A DNA stretch of 64,000 nt from Bradyrhizobium macuxiense (GCF_007993935.1 NZ_VITY01000004.1:578766-642765), one strand, 5' to 3'; positions 54,143 through 63,859 are shown, numbered from the stretch's first letter. Numbers and translations are program-made. The notes: generated by a model from the sequence alone, not told the origin.

Positions 54143-54281
54143 TTCATCAGCAGTTACCGCAGACTACCCGATAAGGGTGGCTCCGGCCCGTCGCGGCCTT
54201 CCGTTCGGCCGCTGATTTAACCCTAATGACGGACATATGACCTGAGCGGCCCCCGTTATGCCCGGAATCGGGCGTAAACCA

Positions 54282-54316
54282 TTGATTTTTGCGGAAAATG
54301 TGCTATATTGAGCACA
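54282..54316 (+). promoter_or_regulatory. Promoter and palindrome upstream of carD
   Basis: TTGATT (54282-54287) and TATATT (54304-54309), 16 bp apart, form a good housekeeping-type promoter. Overlapping the -10 is the dyad TGTGCT-ATATTG-AGCACA (54299-54316). The TTG in this dyad opens the long frame but cannot be the start codon if this promoter is used. Confidence 0.6.
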
Positions 54317-54409
54317 TTACAGGCCAAGAACCCCCTGCCATGCGTACCTTGTGGCTTCGAGGTTCCCGCAAACATCGAACAGGGGCGTGGCAGTTTCCGC
54401 GCGCAGGCT

Positions 54410-55354
54410 GTGTCACAGAAAACGCGTAAAAAGAGTGCTTCAAAGACGACGAAAAAAGCCGCTGTCGTTGCTCGCAGCGCAACCAAGGGCCGTGCCAAGG
54501 CGTCCGTGAAGGGGGCCAAGAAGGCGGCGGCTGCAAAGTCCTCAAAGAACAAAAGAAGCGTGATGCCAGAAAAGACTGCCAAGACTGCCGCGAAAGCGGC
54601 AGCTGCGAAGCCCGCTGCTGCGAAGGTCGCCCCCAAGACTGCTGCTGCGCCGAAGCCGGCCGCCCCGAAGGCTGCCGTCCCCGCCGCTGCTCCGAAGGTT
54701 GCCGCCAAGCCGGCCGTCCCGTCACGTCCGGAAGAGAAGAAGGTCGTGACCCAACGCCAGGGCTTCAAGGCCAACGAATTCGTCGTCTATCCCGCTCACG
54801 GCGTCGGCCAGATCCTGGCGATCGAGGAGCAGGAGATCGCGGGCGCCAAGCTCGAGCTGTTCGTGATCAATTTCATGAAGGACAAGATGACGCTGCGCGT
54901 CCCGACGGCGAAGGTCGCCAATGTCGGCATGCGCAAGCTGTCGGAGCCGGCGCTGGTCAAGAAGGCGCTGGAGACGCTGAAGGGCCGCGCCCGCGTCAAG
55001 CGCACCATGTGGTCGCGCCGCGCCCAGGAATACGAAGCGAAGATCAACTCGGGCGACATCGTCGCGATCGCCGAGGTGGTCCGCGACCTCTATCGTTCGG
55101 AATCGCAGCCCGAGCAGTCCTACTCGGAGCGCCAGCTGTATGAAGCGGCGCTCGACCGTCTGTCGCGCGAGATCGCTGTGGTTCAGCACTCGACCGAGAC
55201 CGAGGCGATCAAGGAGATCGAAGGCCAGCTCGCCAAGAGCCCGCGCCGCGGCGCCAAGGCCGAATCCGCTGAAGGCGACGCCGAGGGCGATGCCGACGGC
55301 GAGGATCTCGACAACGACGGCGACGACACCGCCGTCGAGGATGAAGCCGCCTGA
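54410..55354 (+). CDS. carD: CarD-family transcriptional regulator with histone-H1-like N-terminal tail
   Basis: 314 residues if GTG 54410 is used; ATG 54563 is a shorter alternative (263 residues). The CarD/CdnL RNA-polymerase-interacting domain starts at FKANEFVVYPAHGVGQILAIEE (near residue 118) and runs with the helical C-terminal part through MWSRRAQEYEAKINSGD. CarD stabilises open promoter complexes at rRNA and other promoters. In front lies about 110 residues rich in Lys, Ala and Pro, which resembles H1/Alba-like DNA-binding tails. The last ~40 residues are acidic. The long basic tail is the unusual feature. Confidence 0.9.
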   Translation: MSQKTRKKSASKTTKKAAVVARSATKGRAKASVKGAKKAAAAKSSKNKRSVMPEKTAKTAAKAAAAKPAAAKVAPKTAAAPKPAAPKAAVPAAAPKVAAKPAVPSRPEEKKVVTQRQGFKANEFVVYPAHGVGQILAIEEQEIAGAKLELFVINFMKDKMTLRVPTAKVANVGMRKLSEPALVKKALETLKGRARVKRTMWSRRAQEYEAKINSGDIVAIAEVVRDLYRSESQPEQSYSERQLYEAALDRLSREIAVVQHSTETEAIKEIEGQLAKSPRRGAKAESAEGDAEGDADGEDLDNDGDDTAVEDEAA

Positions 55355-55370
55355 AAGGGTTCGACGGATT

Positions 55371-55412
55371 GAAAACAAAAGCCCGGTCGGAAGACCGGGC
55401 TTTTTGTTTTGG
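55371..55412 (+). terminator. Intrinsic terminator of carD
   Basis: GCCCGGTC-GGAA-GACCGGGC stem-loop at 55381-55400 followed by TTTTTGTTTT. It is preceded by A-rich sequence, so it may also act on the other strand. Confidence 0.85.
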
Positions 55413-55629
55413 AGTTGGGGGCATAGGCCGCCTTTAGCGGCCGTCTCTAGGAACGCCGAAGCGAGGCTGCGTCGCATCGCCAGGTGCATCCGAGTGCGGG
55501 TGCGCTCTCACCGTTCCAAACGGTCTCCGCTGCCGGTCTCTCAGCCAAGCAGCCCTCGTTGCCGCACTATCCAGAAACGGAACGCCCGTACCTTTCGCGC
55601 GTTCGCTCGCCAATGGAGGAGTGCGGACG

Positions 55630-56190
55630 ATGGTATCAAGGACAGGCATTTTTTTCGCAGGCGTCGGAACAACTTTCATCGTCCTCGGTGCCGGGTTCGG
55701 CGGTGGACTATTGATGGCTAATTCGGCGCTCAATGCGCCTGCCGGCGCCCAGACGCGCGTCTCTTCGCCAGCGCCTGCGGAACCGGCACGCGTTGTCCTG
55801 CCATCCACGGCAGAAGCCGCGCCGGCGCCGCAACCCATCACCCAACGGGAGCCGACCACGCCAGAGACAGTCCCGGCTCAACAGCCGCAGGTGCAACCGG
55901 AGCCGGTCAAGGGTGTCCAAACGCCTGTCGAGAAGCAGCCGGACGTGGTGGAGACGAGAAAATCCGACGGTGCGGAAAAGGAGCGGCGACAGCGCTACGC
56001 TGAACGCAAGGCCAAGCGCATGGCGGCTGAGCACGCGAAGCGTCAACAGCGGCGCATCGAGCAGGGAGACCAGCGCCGCGAAGGTCCGGTGCTGCTGGAG
56101 CAAGCAGAACGCCGCGAAGTGCCGATCATGGCATCCCAAGATGATGACTCCCCGCCTCGTCCGTTCGCGAACTTCTTCGGACAGGACTGA
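55630..56190 (+). CDS. Membrane-anchored hypothetical protein, Pro/Glu/Arg-rich
   Basis: 186 residues from ATG 55630, where GGAGGA lies 9 bp upstream; the GTG at 55621 is too close to it. One N-terminal hydrophobic segment (FFAGVGTTFIVLGAGFGGGLLMA) anchors a Pro/Ala/Glu-rich then Lys/Arg-rich, probably disordered, region (KERRQRYAERKAKRMAAEHAKRQQRR). No family is recognised. Confidence 0.72.
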   Translation: MVSRTGIFFAGVGTTFIVLGAGFGGGLLMANSALNAPAGAQTRVSSPAPAEPARVVLPSTAEAAPAPQPITQREPTTPETVPAQQPQVQPEPVKGVQTPVEKQPDVVETRKSDGAEKERRQRYAERKAKRMAAEHAKRQQRRIEQGDQRREGPVLLEQAERREVPIMASQDDDSPPRPFANFFGQD

Positions 56191-56270
56191 GCGCATCACT
56201 CAGTGATGGAATCGAGGAACGGTTCGGGATCAAGGGACGTTGATGTTGATGTAGAAGGCCCTTTCATGTG

Positions 56271-56483
56271 ATGGCTAACGAAACCATTGCTTCCACGACC
56301 AGCCCTGAGCAACGCATCGAGCAGGCGTCAGAGGCGATCCGTCAGATGGCTGAGCACAGCGTATTCGAACCGTTGCCGCAACAAGATCGGTGGCTGCGTC
56401 ATCTGAGTGAAGCGACCCAGGCGGCCCCACTTCAATCACTTGCCATTGCATTCCTGCTAGGGGTCTTTCTGGCCCGCCGGTAG
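56271..56483 (+). CDS. Small hypothetical protein with C-terminal membrane segment
   Basis: 70 residues from ATG 56271 (GTG 56268 also possible). The N-terminal part is amphipathic (EQRIEQASEAIRQMAEHS) and the last 20 residues are hydrophobic, ending LLGVFLARR, the tail pattern of ElaB/DUF883-like inner-membrane anchors. The assignment to that family is only suggestive. Confidence 0.55.
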   Translation: MANETIASTTSPEQRIEQASEAIRQMAEHSVFEPLPQQDRWLRHLSEATQAAPLQSLAIAFLLGVFLARR

Positions 56484-56595
56484 CGTCTCGTTGACACTGC
56501 TGTCCTGCTGCGGCGACGTCTGCTCAAGACGGGCGCTGTACCGCCATCCACCGGCAGCGAAGGCGGCGGCAACGGCGCGTCCGATGCGCTCTACG

Positions 56596-56683
56596 TAGCC
56601 CGGATGGAGCGAAGCGAAATCCGGGGCCGCTGTAACCGCGGGAGAAGCTGTCCCGGATTGCGCTGCGCTTCATCCGGGCTACG
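56596..56683. repeat. Palindromic intergenic repeat, family A copy 4
   Basis: GTAGCCCGGATGGAGCGAAG with AAATCCGGGG is mirrored by CCCGGATTGCGC and CTTCATCCGGGCTAC. Confidence 0.87.
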
Positions 56684-56730
56684 CAGCTTCTTTCCCGTCA
56701 TCCCCGCGCAAAGGCTTCCCTTTGTCGCTG

Positions 56731-56846
56731 GAGGTGCGAGCGGAGCGAGCCTCGAAGGATGCACGGCCCGGATGTATCCAAGGAGGTGCGGATCTAGCGG
56801 GGCCGTCGACCCTTCGAGACGCGCTGCGCGCTCCTCAGGGTGACGG
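56731..56846. repeat. Palindromic intergenic repeat, family C copy 3 (diverged left arm)
   Basis: The left arm GGAGGTGCGAGCGGAGCGAG with CCTCGAAGGATGCACGG is diverged; the right arm GTCGACCCTTCGAGACGCGC and GCGCTCCTCAGGGTGACGG is intact. With the family A copy it fills the 390-bp gap before regR. Confidence 0.72.
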
Positions 56847-56872
56847 TGAGAGATCCTACGCTTCGCGGTGCC

Positions 56873-57409
56873 TCACTTCACCCGCTGCTTCTCGAGCTTG
56901 CGCGCCAGCGTGCGGCGATGCATGCCGAGGCGGCGGGCGGCTTCGGAGATGTTGAAGTCGGTCTCGATCAGGGTCTGGTGGATGCGCTCCCATTCCAGCG
57001 TCTTGATCGAGGTAGGCCGCGCGCCGACCTCGATGGCGGCGTTGCCCTGCGCTTTAAGGAATGCGGCCTCGATGTCGTCGGTGTTCGACGGCTTTGCGAG
57101 ATAATGGCAGGCGCCGAGCTTGATCGCCTCCACCGCGGTCGCGATGCTGGCAAAGCCGGTCAGCACCACGATCAGCATCTCGGGGTCATGCGCGTGCAGC
57201 GCTTCGACGCAGGCAAGGCCCGACGCGCCGCCGGCGAGCTTCAGGTCGACGACGGCATAGCCCGGCGATTGCTGCTCGAGCAGCGCGCGGACCTCGTCGA
57301 GCGAGGCCGACACCGCAACGCCGTAGCCGCGGCGTTCGAACGAGCGCTTCAGGGTGCGGGCAAAGCCTGAATCGTCCTCGACGATCAGAAGCTGGCGTTC
57401 ATCCGTCAA
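56873..57409 (-). CDS. regR: Response regulator RegR (RegA/ActR type)
   Basis: 178 residues if TTG 57409 is used, since GGAG lies 6 bp upstream; TTG 57427 would give 184. The receiver domain has VEDDSGFARTL, YAVVDLKLAGGASGL (phosphorylated Asp) and LTGFASIATAVEAIKLGACHYLAKPS. After a short linker, a Fis-type HTH (NISEAARRLGMHRRTLARKL) follows. This compact two-domain form without an AAA domain is typical of RegA/RegR redox regulators. It overlaps the end of regS. Confidence 0.93.
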   Translation of the reverse strand: MTDERQLLIVEDDSGFARTLKRSFERRGYGVAVSASLDEVRALLEQQSPGYAVVDLKLAGGASGLACVEALHAHDPEMLIVVLTGFASIATAVEAIKLGACHYLAKPSNTDDIEAAFLKAQGNAAIEVGARPTSIKTLEWERIHQTLIETDFNISEAARRLGMHRRTLARKLEKQRVK

Positions 57410-58784
57410 GATGGTCTCCGATCGCAAGCGTCGAGAGCGGCAGCTCGAGCCTCACCACGGCGCCGATGTCCGGCCGGTTGCGCGCCGTCACCACGCCGCC
57501 GAGCTTGCGCACCACATTGACGACCAGGAACAGGCCGAGGCCGCTGCCGGGGCTGCCCTTGGTGGACTGATACGGCTTGCCGATATGCGCCAGCATCTCG
57601 CGCGAGAAGCCGGGACCGCGATCGGTCACCGACAGCAGCAGCCTATCGGCATTGCGCTCGGCCATCAGCTCGATCCAGTCGCGCGAGACCTCGGCGGCAT
57701 TATCGAGCACGTTGAAGATCGCCTGCTTGAGCGCGATGTCGGAGACGATCGCAAGGTCGGTGCCGAAGGCGTTGCGGAAATACAGCGTGGCCGATGGCCG
57801 CGTGGCCCGCCATTCCTCGACCAGCGCGGCCAGGAACGCCGCCACCGTGGTCGGCGAGGAGCCTTCGCCGCGCGCCTCGCCGGCCGACAGCAGAATGCCC
57901 GTGACGATCGACTTGCAGCGCTGCACCGAGATCTCCATCTCGCCGAGGTCCTGCGACAGCTCGGGGTCGGAGGCGAGCGTGGGCATCCGGCGCCAGTCGC
58001 CCAGGATGACCGAGAGCGAGGCGAGCGGCGTGCCGAGCTCATGCGCGGCACCGGAGGCCAACAGGCCGATCCGGACGATGTGGTCCTGCTCGGCGGCGTG
58101 TTGGCGCAGCGCCGCGAGGCGCAGGTCGCGGTCGCGCAGATTGCGGTTGATCCGGGTCATGAACACCACGAGCAGTACGGCGTCGAGCACGAGGCCGATG
58201 AAGGTGCCGGCAATGTAGAGATTGAAGGCGTCGGCAAAGCCCTGCTGCGGCAGCTCCAGCGGGCGGTAATAACTGGTCAGCCAGGCGAAGTTCATGCAGA
58301 CCAGCGCCACCAGCGACCAGGTCGATGGAGCATCGAGCAGCACCGCGCCAAGCGTCACCTGCAGCAGATAGAGCGAGGTGAAGGGATTGGTGGCGCCGCC
58401 GCTGAGATAGAGCAGGGCGGTCAGCGCCGCGACGTCGAGCGCCAGCGCAACCAGCAGCTCGCGGTTGTTGATGTCGGCGCGGTAGCGCAGCCACAAGAGG
58501 CTGACGACATTGAGTGCTACCAGCCCCGAGATCACCGCCGCCAAAGGCAGCAGCGGCAGAGCTACGCCCATCCAGAATTGCACGAAGCCGATGGTGACGA
58601 TCTGGCCGATCACCGCGATCCAGCGCAGCTGGACCAGCAGGGCCATGTTCTTGCGATTGGTCGCGATATCGGCGGGCGCTGCGAGATCGTACGGCATGCC
58701 GGCGGCCGCGCTCACGGCTGACGGCATCACGGCCGTGCCGGTCGCGGCGTTCTCCTCATGCAGATCCGATGTGCGCTCGAGCAT
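57399..58784 (-). CDS. regS: Redox-sensing histidine kinase RegS (RegB/ActS type)
   Basis: 461 residues with about six membrane helices (residues 48-210), the quinone-linked GGATNPF loop (129-135), H-box His249 in GAAHELGTPLASLS, Cys290 in VQRCKSIV at the place of the redox-active Cys of RegB, and an ATPase domain with NVLDNAAE, DRGPGF and GSGLGLFLV. The kinase senses quinone and redox state and phosphorylates RegR, which controls nitrogen fixation, carbon and respiratory genes in relatives. It overlaps the surf1 gene by 29 bp, so it is read with the oxidase genes. Confidence 0.95.
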   Translation of the reverse strand: MLERTSDLHEENAATGTAVMPSAVSAAAGMPYDLAAPADIATNRKNMALLVQLRWIAVIGQIVTIGFVQFWMGVALPLLPLAAVISGLVALNVVSLLWLRYRADINNRELLVALALDVAALTALLYLSGGATNPFTSLYLLQVTLGAVLLDAPSTWSLVALVCMNFAWLTSYYRPLELPQQGFADAFNLYIAGTFIGLVLDAVLLVVFMTRINRNLRDRDLRLAALRQHAAEQDHIVRIGLLASGAAHELGTPLASLSVILGDWRRMPTLASDPELSQDLGEMEISVQRCKSIVTGILLSAGEARGEGSSPTTVAAFLAALVEEWRATRPSATLYFRNAFGTDLAIVSDIALKQAIFNVLDNAAEVSRDWIELMAERNADRLLLSVTDRGPGFSREMLAHIGKPYQSTKGSPGSGLGLFLVVNVVRKLGGVVTARNRPDIGAVVRLELPLSTLAIGDHLDG

Positions 58785-59592
58785 CTGGGCCTGTGTCGCG
58801 AGACAGATTGCGGGCTGCGCCGATCAGGCGGCGCACGGCGGCGCGCCTTGAACTCCACCTTGGATCGGAGGCGCCGGCGCGGCTCCCGGCGCTGACGATG
58901 CGCAGGAGCGCGCCCGCCAGCATAAGGGCCAGCGCGAACCATGTCAGCGCGTAAATCAGATGGTTGTTCGGAAACCGCACGATCGTGAGCCCGCCGACCG
59001 GCATGCCACCCGGATTCGACGTTGCGTCGGCGTCAATGAAGAACGGAGCCGCCTGCGACAATCCGTGCGTGGCGGCGATCGCGGCGACGTCGCGGGAATA
59101 CCAGCGGCCGGCCGAAGCGTCGTTGCGGCGGAGGAAGCCGCCTTTCGGTTCAGACATCCGCAGCAGCCCGGTGACGCTGACCGGGCCTTGCGGCTGGGTA
59201 TCGCGCCGGGTCGCGGGATCGCGCCGGTCAGGCGGAACAAAGCCTCGATTGACCAGCACGATGGTTCCGTCAGCTATCCGCAGCGGCGTCAGCACCCAGA
59301 AGCCGGGGCCTTCGTTCGTCACCGCCTGCACCAGCGTCTCGTCGGCGTTCAGGAAGGTGCCATCGACCGTGACGCAGCGGTATTCATCGCTCGCGGCCGT
59401 GACTTCAGGCCATGACGAGTGCGGCGGCGGCGCGACCGCTGCCGCATGCATGCGCTGCTCGACCCGTTCGATCAGCGCCAGCTTCCAGGCCCTGCGTTCG
59501 ATCTGCCAGACGCCGAGCGCGCTCAGCAGCACCACGCCCAGCATGCCGAGCGTGAGCAGCACAAGCGAGGGTCTGGCAGACCGCTTGGTCAC
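58756..59592 (-). CDS. SURF1-family oxidase assembly protein
   Basis: 278 residues from GTG 59592, overlapping the cyoD stop by 4 bp. N- and C-terminal membrane segments (PSLVLLTLGMLGVVLLSALGVWQIERRAWK and NNHLIYALTWFALALMLAGALL) enclose a periplasmic domain with GFWVLTPLRIADGTIVLVNRGFVPPDRRDPATR. SURF1 helps to insert heme into terminal oxidases; here it accompanies a quinol oxidase. Confidence 0.93.
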   Translation of the reverse strand: MTKRSARPSLVLLTLGMLGVVLLSALGVWQIERRAWKLALIERVEQRMHAAAVAPPPHSSWPEVTAASDEYRCVTVDGTFLNADETLVQAVTNEGPGFWVLTPLRIADGTIVLVNRGFVPPDRRDPATRRDTQPQGPVSVTGLLRMSEPKGGFLRRNDASAGRWYSRDVAAIAATHGLSQAAPFFIDADATSNPGGMPVGGLTIVRFPNNHLIYALTWFALALMLAGALLRIVSAGSRAGASDPRWSSRRAAVRRLIGAARNLSRDTGPDARAHIGSA

Positions 59593-59972
59593 GGCATCTG
59601 GTTCATGTCGTGCATCGGCATCATGTTGATGTTGAGGTGATGCATGACCCACAGCGAGCCGGTCAGCGCGATCACCACCATGACCACGGTGAAGATCATC
59701 GCCATCATGGTCCAGCCGTTCTCGGACCGCGTGTTCATGTGCAGGAAGTACACCATGTGCACGACGATCTGCACCGCGGCCAGCACCAGCACGATCAGTG
59801 CGGTGACCGCCTTGTCGGCGATGGTTCCCGTCATCACCAGCCAGAACGGCACCGCGGTGAGGATCACCGAGAGGCCGAAGCCGATCAGATAGCTCTTCAG
59901 CGAGCCGTGGGCGGCGCCGCCATGGTCATCATGGCCGGCATCGGAGTGCAGGGCGTGAGAGTCGGTTGTCAT
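59589..59972 (-). CDS. cyoD: Cytochrome bo-type quinol oxidase subunit IV
   Basis: 127 residues from ATG 59972. A His/Asp-rich cytosolic leader (HALHSDAGHDDHGGAAHG) is followed by three membrane helices, with VHMVYFLHM as the characteristic motif. The start overlaps the cyoC stop by 4 bp. Confidence 0.93.
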   Translation of the reverse strand: MTTDSHALHSDAGHDDHGGAAHGSLKSYLIGFGLSVILTAVPFWLVMTGTIADKAVTALIVLVLAAVQIVVHMVYFLHMNTRSENGWTMMAMIFTVVMVVIALTGSLWVMHHLNINMMPMHDMNQMP

Positions 59973-60604
59973 CGCAGCATTCCCAGGAGGTAGACGAAGG
60001 TGAAGACGCCGATCCAGACCACGTCGAGGAAGTGCCAGAACATCGACAGGCACATCAGGCGGCGCCGGTTGGCCGTGGTCAGGCCGAAGCGCGCGGTCTG
60101 CACCATCAGCGTCACCAGCCAGACCAGGCCGAAGGTGACGTGCAGGCCGTGGGTGCCGACCAGCGTGAAGAACGACGACAGGAAGGCGCTGCGCTGCGGC
60201 GTCGCGCCCTCATGGATCATGTGGGCGAACTCGGTGAGCTCGATGCCGAGGAAGGCGAGGCCGAACAGTCCGGTGATCGCAAGCCAGAGCTGGGTCTGGC
60301 CGATCTTCGACTTCTCCATCGTCAGCATGGCAAAGCCATAGGTGATCGAGGAGAGCAGCAGCATCGTGGTGTTGAGCGCAACCAGCTTGAGGTCGAACAG
60401 GTCCTTCGGCGCCGGACCGGCGGCATAGTTGCCGCCGAGCACGCCATAGGTCGCGAACAGCATCGCGAAGATCAGGCAGTCGCTCATCAGGTAGATCCAG
60501 AAGCCCAGCATGGTGCTGGCGCCTTCCGGATGATCGTGCTCGTCGATGACGTGGAAGATCGGCTCGGAGCCTTGGACGGAGATTTGGGTGGTTGCTACGC
60601 TCAT
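59969..60604 (-). CDS. cyoC: Cytochrome bo-type quinol oxidase subunit III
   Basis: 211 residues with five membrane helices; [23 protein letters not shown] and [14 protein letters not shown] are typical of CyoC. It stabilises subunit I. It overlaps cyoB by 4 bp. Confidence 0.96.
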   Translation of the reverse strand: MSVATTQISVQGSEPIFHVIDEHDHPEGASTMLGFWIYLMSDCLIFAMLFATYGVLGGNYAAGPAPKDLFDLKLVALNTTMLLLSSITYGFAMLTMEKSKIGQTQLWLAITGLFGLAFLGIELTEFAHMIHEGATPQRSAFLSSFFTLVGTHGLHVTFGLVWLVTLMVQTARFGLTTANRRRLMCLSMFWHFLDVVWIGVFTFVYLLGMLR

Positions 60605-62604
60605 GTCTGGGCTCCCGCGGCGAGAACGCGCGTCCGCGCATCTTCGGTCCGCACCACCTCATCCGCCGGGATGTGGAAGTCGCGGTGATAGTTGAAGGTG
60701 TGGCCGATCGCGACCGCGAGCAGCGCAACGAAGCTGACGGCGGCGAGCCACCAGATGTACCAGATCAGGCCGAATCCCATCGCCGTCGCCAGGCCGGCGA
60801 GGATGATGCCGGTGCCCGTGTTGGACGGCATGTGGATCGGCTTGAAGCCGGTCAGCGGACGCCTGTAGCCGCGACGCTTCATGTCCCACCAGGCGTCGTT
60901 GTCGTAGACCACCGGAGTAAAGGCGAAGTTGTAGTCCGGCGGCGGCGACGAGGTCGCCCATTCCAGCGTGCGGGCGTTCCAGGGATCGCCGGTGGTGTCC
61001 TTGAGTTGCTCGCGTCTGAGGATGCTGACCGCGAACTGCACCAGCATCGCGCCGATGCCGAGCAGGATCAGGAAAGCGCCGAAGCCCGCGATGATGAACC
61101 AGATCTGCAGAGATGGATCGTCGAACACGCGGAGCCGTCGCGTCACGCCCATCAGGCCGAGCACGTAGAGCGGCATGAAGGCGAAGTAGAAGCCGACGAC
61201 CCAGAACCAGAACGACAGCTTGCCCCAGAACGGATCGAGCCTGAATCCGAACGCCTTCGGAAACCAGTAATTGATGCCGGCGAACAGGCCGAACAGCACG
61301 CCGCCGATGATCACGTTGTGGAAGTGTGCGATCAGGAACAGGCTGTTATGCAGCACGAAATCGGCCGGCGGCACCGCGAGCAGCACGCCGGTCATGCCGC
61401 CGATCACGAAGGTCAGCATGAACGCCACCGTCCACATCATCGGCAGCTCGAAGCGGATGCGGCCGCGATACATCGTGAACAGCCAGTTGAACATCTTCGC
61501 GCCCGTCGGGATCGAGATGATCATGGTGGTGATGCCGAAGAACGAGTTCACGCTGGCGCCGGAGCCCATCGTGAAGAAGTGGTGCAGCCAGACCAGGTAG
61601 GACAGGATGGTGATGACGACCGTGGCGTAGACCATCGAGGTGTAGCCGAACAGCCGCTTGCCGGAGAACGTCGCGGTCACCTCGGAGAAGATGCCGAAGG
61701 CCGGCAGCACCAGGATGTAGACCTCGGGGTGGCCCCAGATCCAGATCAGGTTCACGTACATCATCGGGTTGCCGCCGAAGTCGTTCGTGAAGAAGTTGGT
61801 GCCGACGTAACGGTCCAGCGACAGCAGCGCCAGCACCGCGGTCAGGACCGGGAAGGAGGCGACGATCAGGACGTTGGTGCAGAGCGAGGTCCAGGTGAAC
61901 ACCGGCATCTTCATCATCGTCATGCCCGGCGCGCGCAGCTTGACGATGGTGCAGATCAGGTTGATGCCCGATAGCGTGGTGCCGACGCCGGCGACCTGTA
62001 GCCCCCATATGTAATAGTCGACGCCGACATCAGGACTGTAGCCGATGTTCGACAGCGGCGGGTAAGCGAGCCAGCCGGTGCGGGCGAATTCGCCGACGAA
62101 CAGCGACATCATCACCAGCACAGCGCCGCCGACCGTCATCCAGAAAGAGAAATTGTTGAGGAACGGGAAGGAGACGTCGCGGGCGCCGATCTGCAGCGGC
62201 ACCACGTAGTTCATCAGGCCGGTCACCAGCGGCATCGCCACGAAAAAGATCATGATCACGCCATGCGCGGTGAAGATCTGGTCGTAGTGATGGGCCGGCA
62301 GATAGCCGTCGGAGCCGTTGAACGCGATCGCCTGCTGCAGGCGCATCATCAGCGCGTCCGCGAAGCCGCGCAGCAGCATCACGATGCCGAGGATCATGTA
62401 CATGATGCCGATGCGCTTGTGGTCCACGGTGGTGAACCACTCGCGCCACAGATAGCTCCAGAGCCGGAAGTAGGTGACAATGGCGAACAGCGCGAGGCCG
62501 CCGGTCGCCACCACCGCGAAGGTGCCGACCAGGATCGGCTCGTGCAGCGGCAGCGCTTCCAGATTGAGGCGGCCGAAGATCATCTTGACGAGATCGGGAT
62601 TCAT
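60601..62604 (-). CDS. cyoB: Cytochrome bo-type quinol oxidase subunit I
   Basis: 667 residues, normal for CyoB. The catalytic subunit carries heme b and the heme-copper site. The cross-linked His-Tyr is in [17 protein letters not shown], the CuB histidines in [11 protein letters not shown], and the high- and low-spin heme ligand in [17 protein letters not shown]. It reduces O2 to water while pumping protons. It starts 10 bp after cyoA. Confidence 0.97.
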   Translation of the reverse strand: MNPDLVKMIFGRLNLEALPLHEPILVGTFAVVATGGLALFAIVTYFRLWSYLWREWFTTVDHKRIGIMYMILGIVMLLRGFADALMMRLQQAIAFNGSDGYLPAHHYDQIFTAHGVIMIFFVAMPLVTGLMNYVVPLQIGARDVSFPFLNNFSFWMTVGGAVLVMMSLFVGEFARTGWLAYPPLSNIGYSPDVGVDYYIWGLQVAGVGTTLSGINLICTIVKLRAPGMTMMKMPVFTWTSLCTNVLIVASFPVLTAVLALLSLDRYVGTNFFTNDFGGNPMMYVNLIWIWGHPEVYILVLPAFGIFSEVTATFSGKRLFGYTSMVYATVVITILSYLVWLHHFFTMGSGASVNSFFGITTMIISIPTGAKMFNWLFTMYRGRIRFELPMMWTVAFMLTFVIGGMTGVLLAVPPADFVLHNSLFLIAHFHNVIIGGVLFGLFAGINYWFPKAFGFRLDPFWGKLSFWFWVVGFYFAFMPLYVLGLMGVTRRLRVFDDPSLQIWFIIAGFGAFLILLGIGAMLVQFAVSILRREQLKDTTGDPWNARTLEWATSSPPPDYNFAFTPVVYDNDAWWDMKRRGYRRPLTGFKPIHMPSNTGTGIILAGLATAMGFGLIWYIWWLAAVSFVALLAVAIGHTFNYHRDFHIPADEVVRTEDARTRVLAAGAQT

Positions 62605-62614
62605 GCGGTCCTCC

Positions 62615-63775
62615 TCAGGACTCTGATTTCGGACGCTGGCCGAGCAGCAAGGATGTCGATGACGCGGGCGAGAACGGCGGACGCTTCAGCCCGAAGCCGC
62701 GCAGCGGCGTCAGGTCGAGCGGCGCGGTGATCTCGCGCGACGGCGCATCCTTGATCTCGTCCATCGAGCAGATGCCGGCGACGAAGGTCGGCTCGGTGCC
62801 GAGCGGCGCGCCGCGGCGGGCGTATTTGTCGTAAGTGAGCGGCAGCGTGTTATTGAGGCCTTCGCGCCCCAAGCCGCCCTTGGCGTCGATCGCCATCATC
62901 TCGCTCATGCACATCTTGCCGGGCTCGACGCACATGTTGAGGATCGCCTTGTAGAGATCGCGATCGACCGAGCGGTAGAGCCGGACCGGATCGTTCTGGC
63001 TCGGACGCTCGAGCTGCAGATAGTCGGTGCGGCCGAGCATGTTGGCGCTGGCCTTGGCGGTGCCGATCCACTTGTCGAAGTCGGCGTTCGACAGGCTCTT
63101 GAACTCGAAGTGCATGCCGGAGAAGCCGGCGCCGCTGTAATTGGCGGAGAAGCCGCGATAGGTGCCTTCCTTGTTGGAGACCGCGTGCAGCTTGGTCTCC
63201 ATGCCGGGCATGGCGTAGATCTGGCCGGCAAGGGCCGGGATATAGAACGAGTTCATCACGGAGGAGGCCGTGATGCGGAAGCGGATCGGGCGGTCGACGG
63301 GCGCTGCGAGCTCGTTGACGGCGGCGACGCCGTAATCCGGGTAGATGAACAGCCACTTCCAGTCGAGCGCGACCACCTCGACATTAAGCGGGGCATCCTT
63401 GCTTTCGATCGGCTTGTCGGCGGCGATGCGGCCGAGCGAGCGGTAGGGATCGAGCAGATGGGTGCCCATCCAGGTCAGCGCACCGAGGCAGATGATGATC
63501 AGCAGCGGCGCCGACCAGATCACGAGCTCGAGCTGCGTGGAGTGATCCCACTCCGGCTCATAGGGGGCCTGGGTGTTGGACTGGCGGTAGCGCCAGGCGA
63601 AGAAGACGGTCAGCGCCATCACCGGAAGCACGATGATCAGCATCAGCACGGTGGAGATCACGACGAGGTCGCGCTGCTGGGCGGCGATGTCGCCGGCAGG
63701 CGCCAGGACGACGAAATCGCACCCGCCAAGAAGCGCCGCGAACGGCAATAAGGCCAATAATTTCAAGGCGCGCAC
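62615..63775 (-). CDS. cyoA: Cytochrome bo-type quinol oxidase subunit II
   Basis: 386 residues from GTG 63775, with GGGGTGA upstream. The lipobox LLGGC (Cys19) shows a lipoprotein. Two membrane helices are followed by the cupredoxin domain ([69 protein letters not shown]). The Cys pair of a CuA site is absent at the expected place, as in quinol oxidases. It is the first gene of the operon, with the large inverted repeat at 63837 upstream. Confidence 0.96.
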   Translation of the reverse strand: MRALKLLALLPFAALLGGCDFVVLAPAGDIAAQQRDLVVISTVLMLIIVLPVMALTVFFAWRYRQSNTQAPYEPEWDHSTQLELVIWSAPLLIIICLGALTWMGTHLLDPYRSLGRIAADKPIESKDAPLNVEVVALDWKWLFIYPDYGVAAVNELAAPVDRPIRFRITASSVMNSFYIPALAGQIYAMPGMETKLHAVSNKEGTYRGFSANYSGAGFSGMHFEFKSLSNADFDKWIGTAKASANMLGRTDYLQLERPSQNDPVRLYRSVDRDLYKAILNMCVEPGKMCMSEMMAIDAKGGLGREGLNNTLPLTYDKYARRGAPLGTEPTFVAGICSMDEIKDAPSREITAPLDLTPLRGFGLKRPPFSPASSTSLLLGQRPKSES

Positions 63776-63836
63776 GGCTCACCCCACTTGAATTTTATGA
63801 GTTCCGCCAAGGGGTAGCTGCGATGCAGCAAAGTTG

Positions 63837-63859
63837 ACATTGGACAATTTGTCCAATGT
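63837..63859. promoter_or_regulatory. Perfect 11-1-11 inverted repeat upstream of cyoA
   Basis: The arms ACATTGGACAA and TTGTCCAATGT are separated by a single T, about 62 bp upstream of the cyoA start. This is a strong dimer-type operator. It does not match the FNR/FixK consensus. A clear -10 at a good distance was not identified. Confidence 0.6.

Noticed and set aside
54308..54409. Upstream TTG start for CarD
   Set aside because: It overlaps the -10 element and the dyad, so it would not be transcribed from the predicted promoter.
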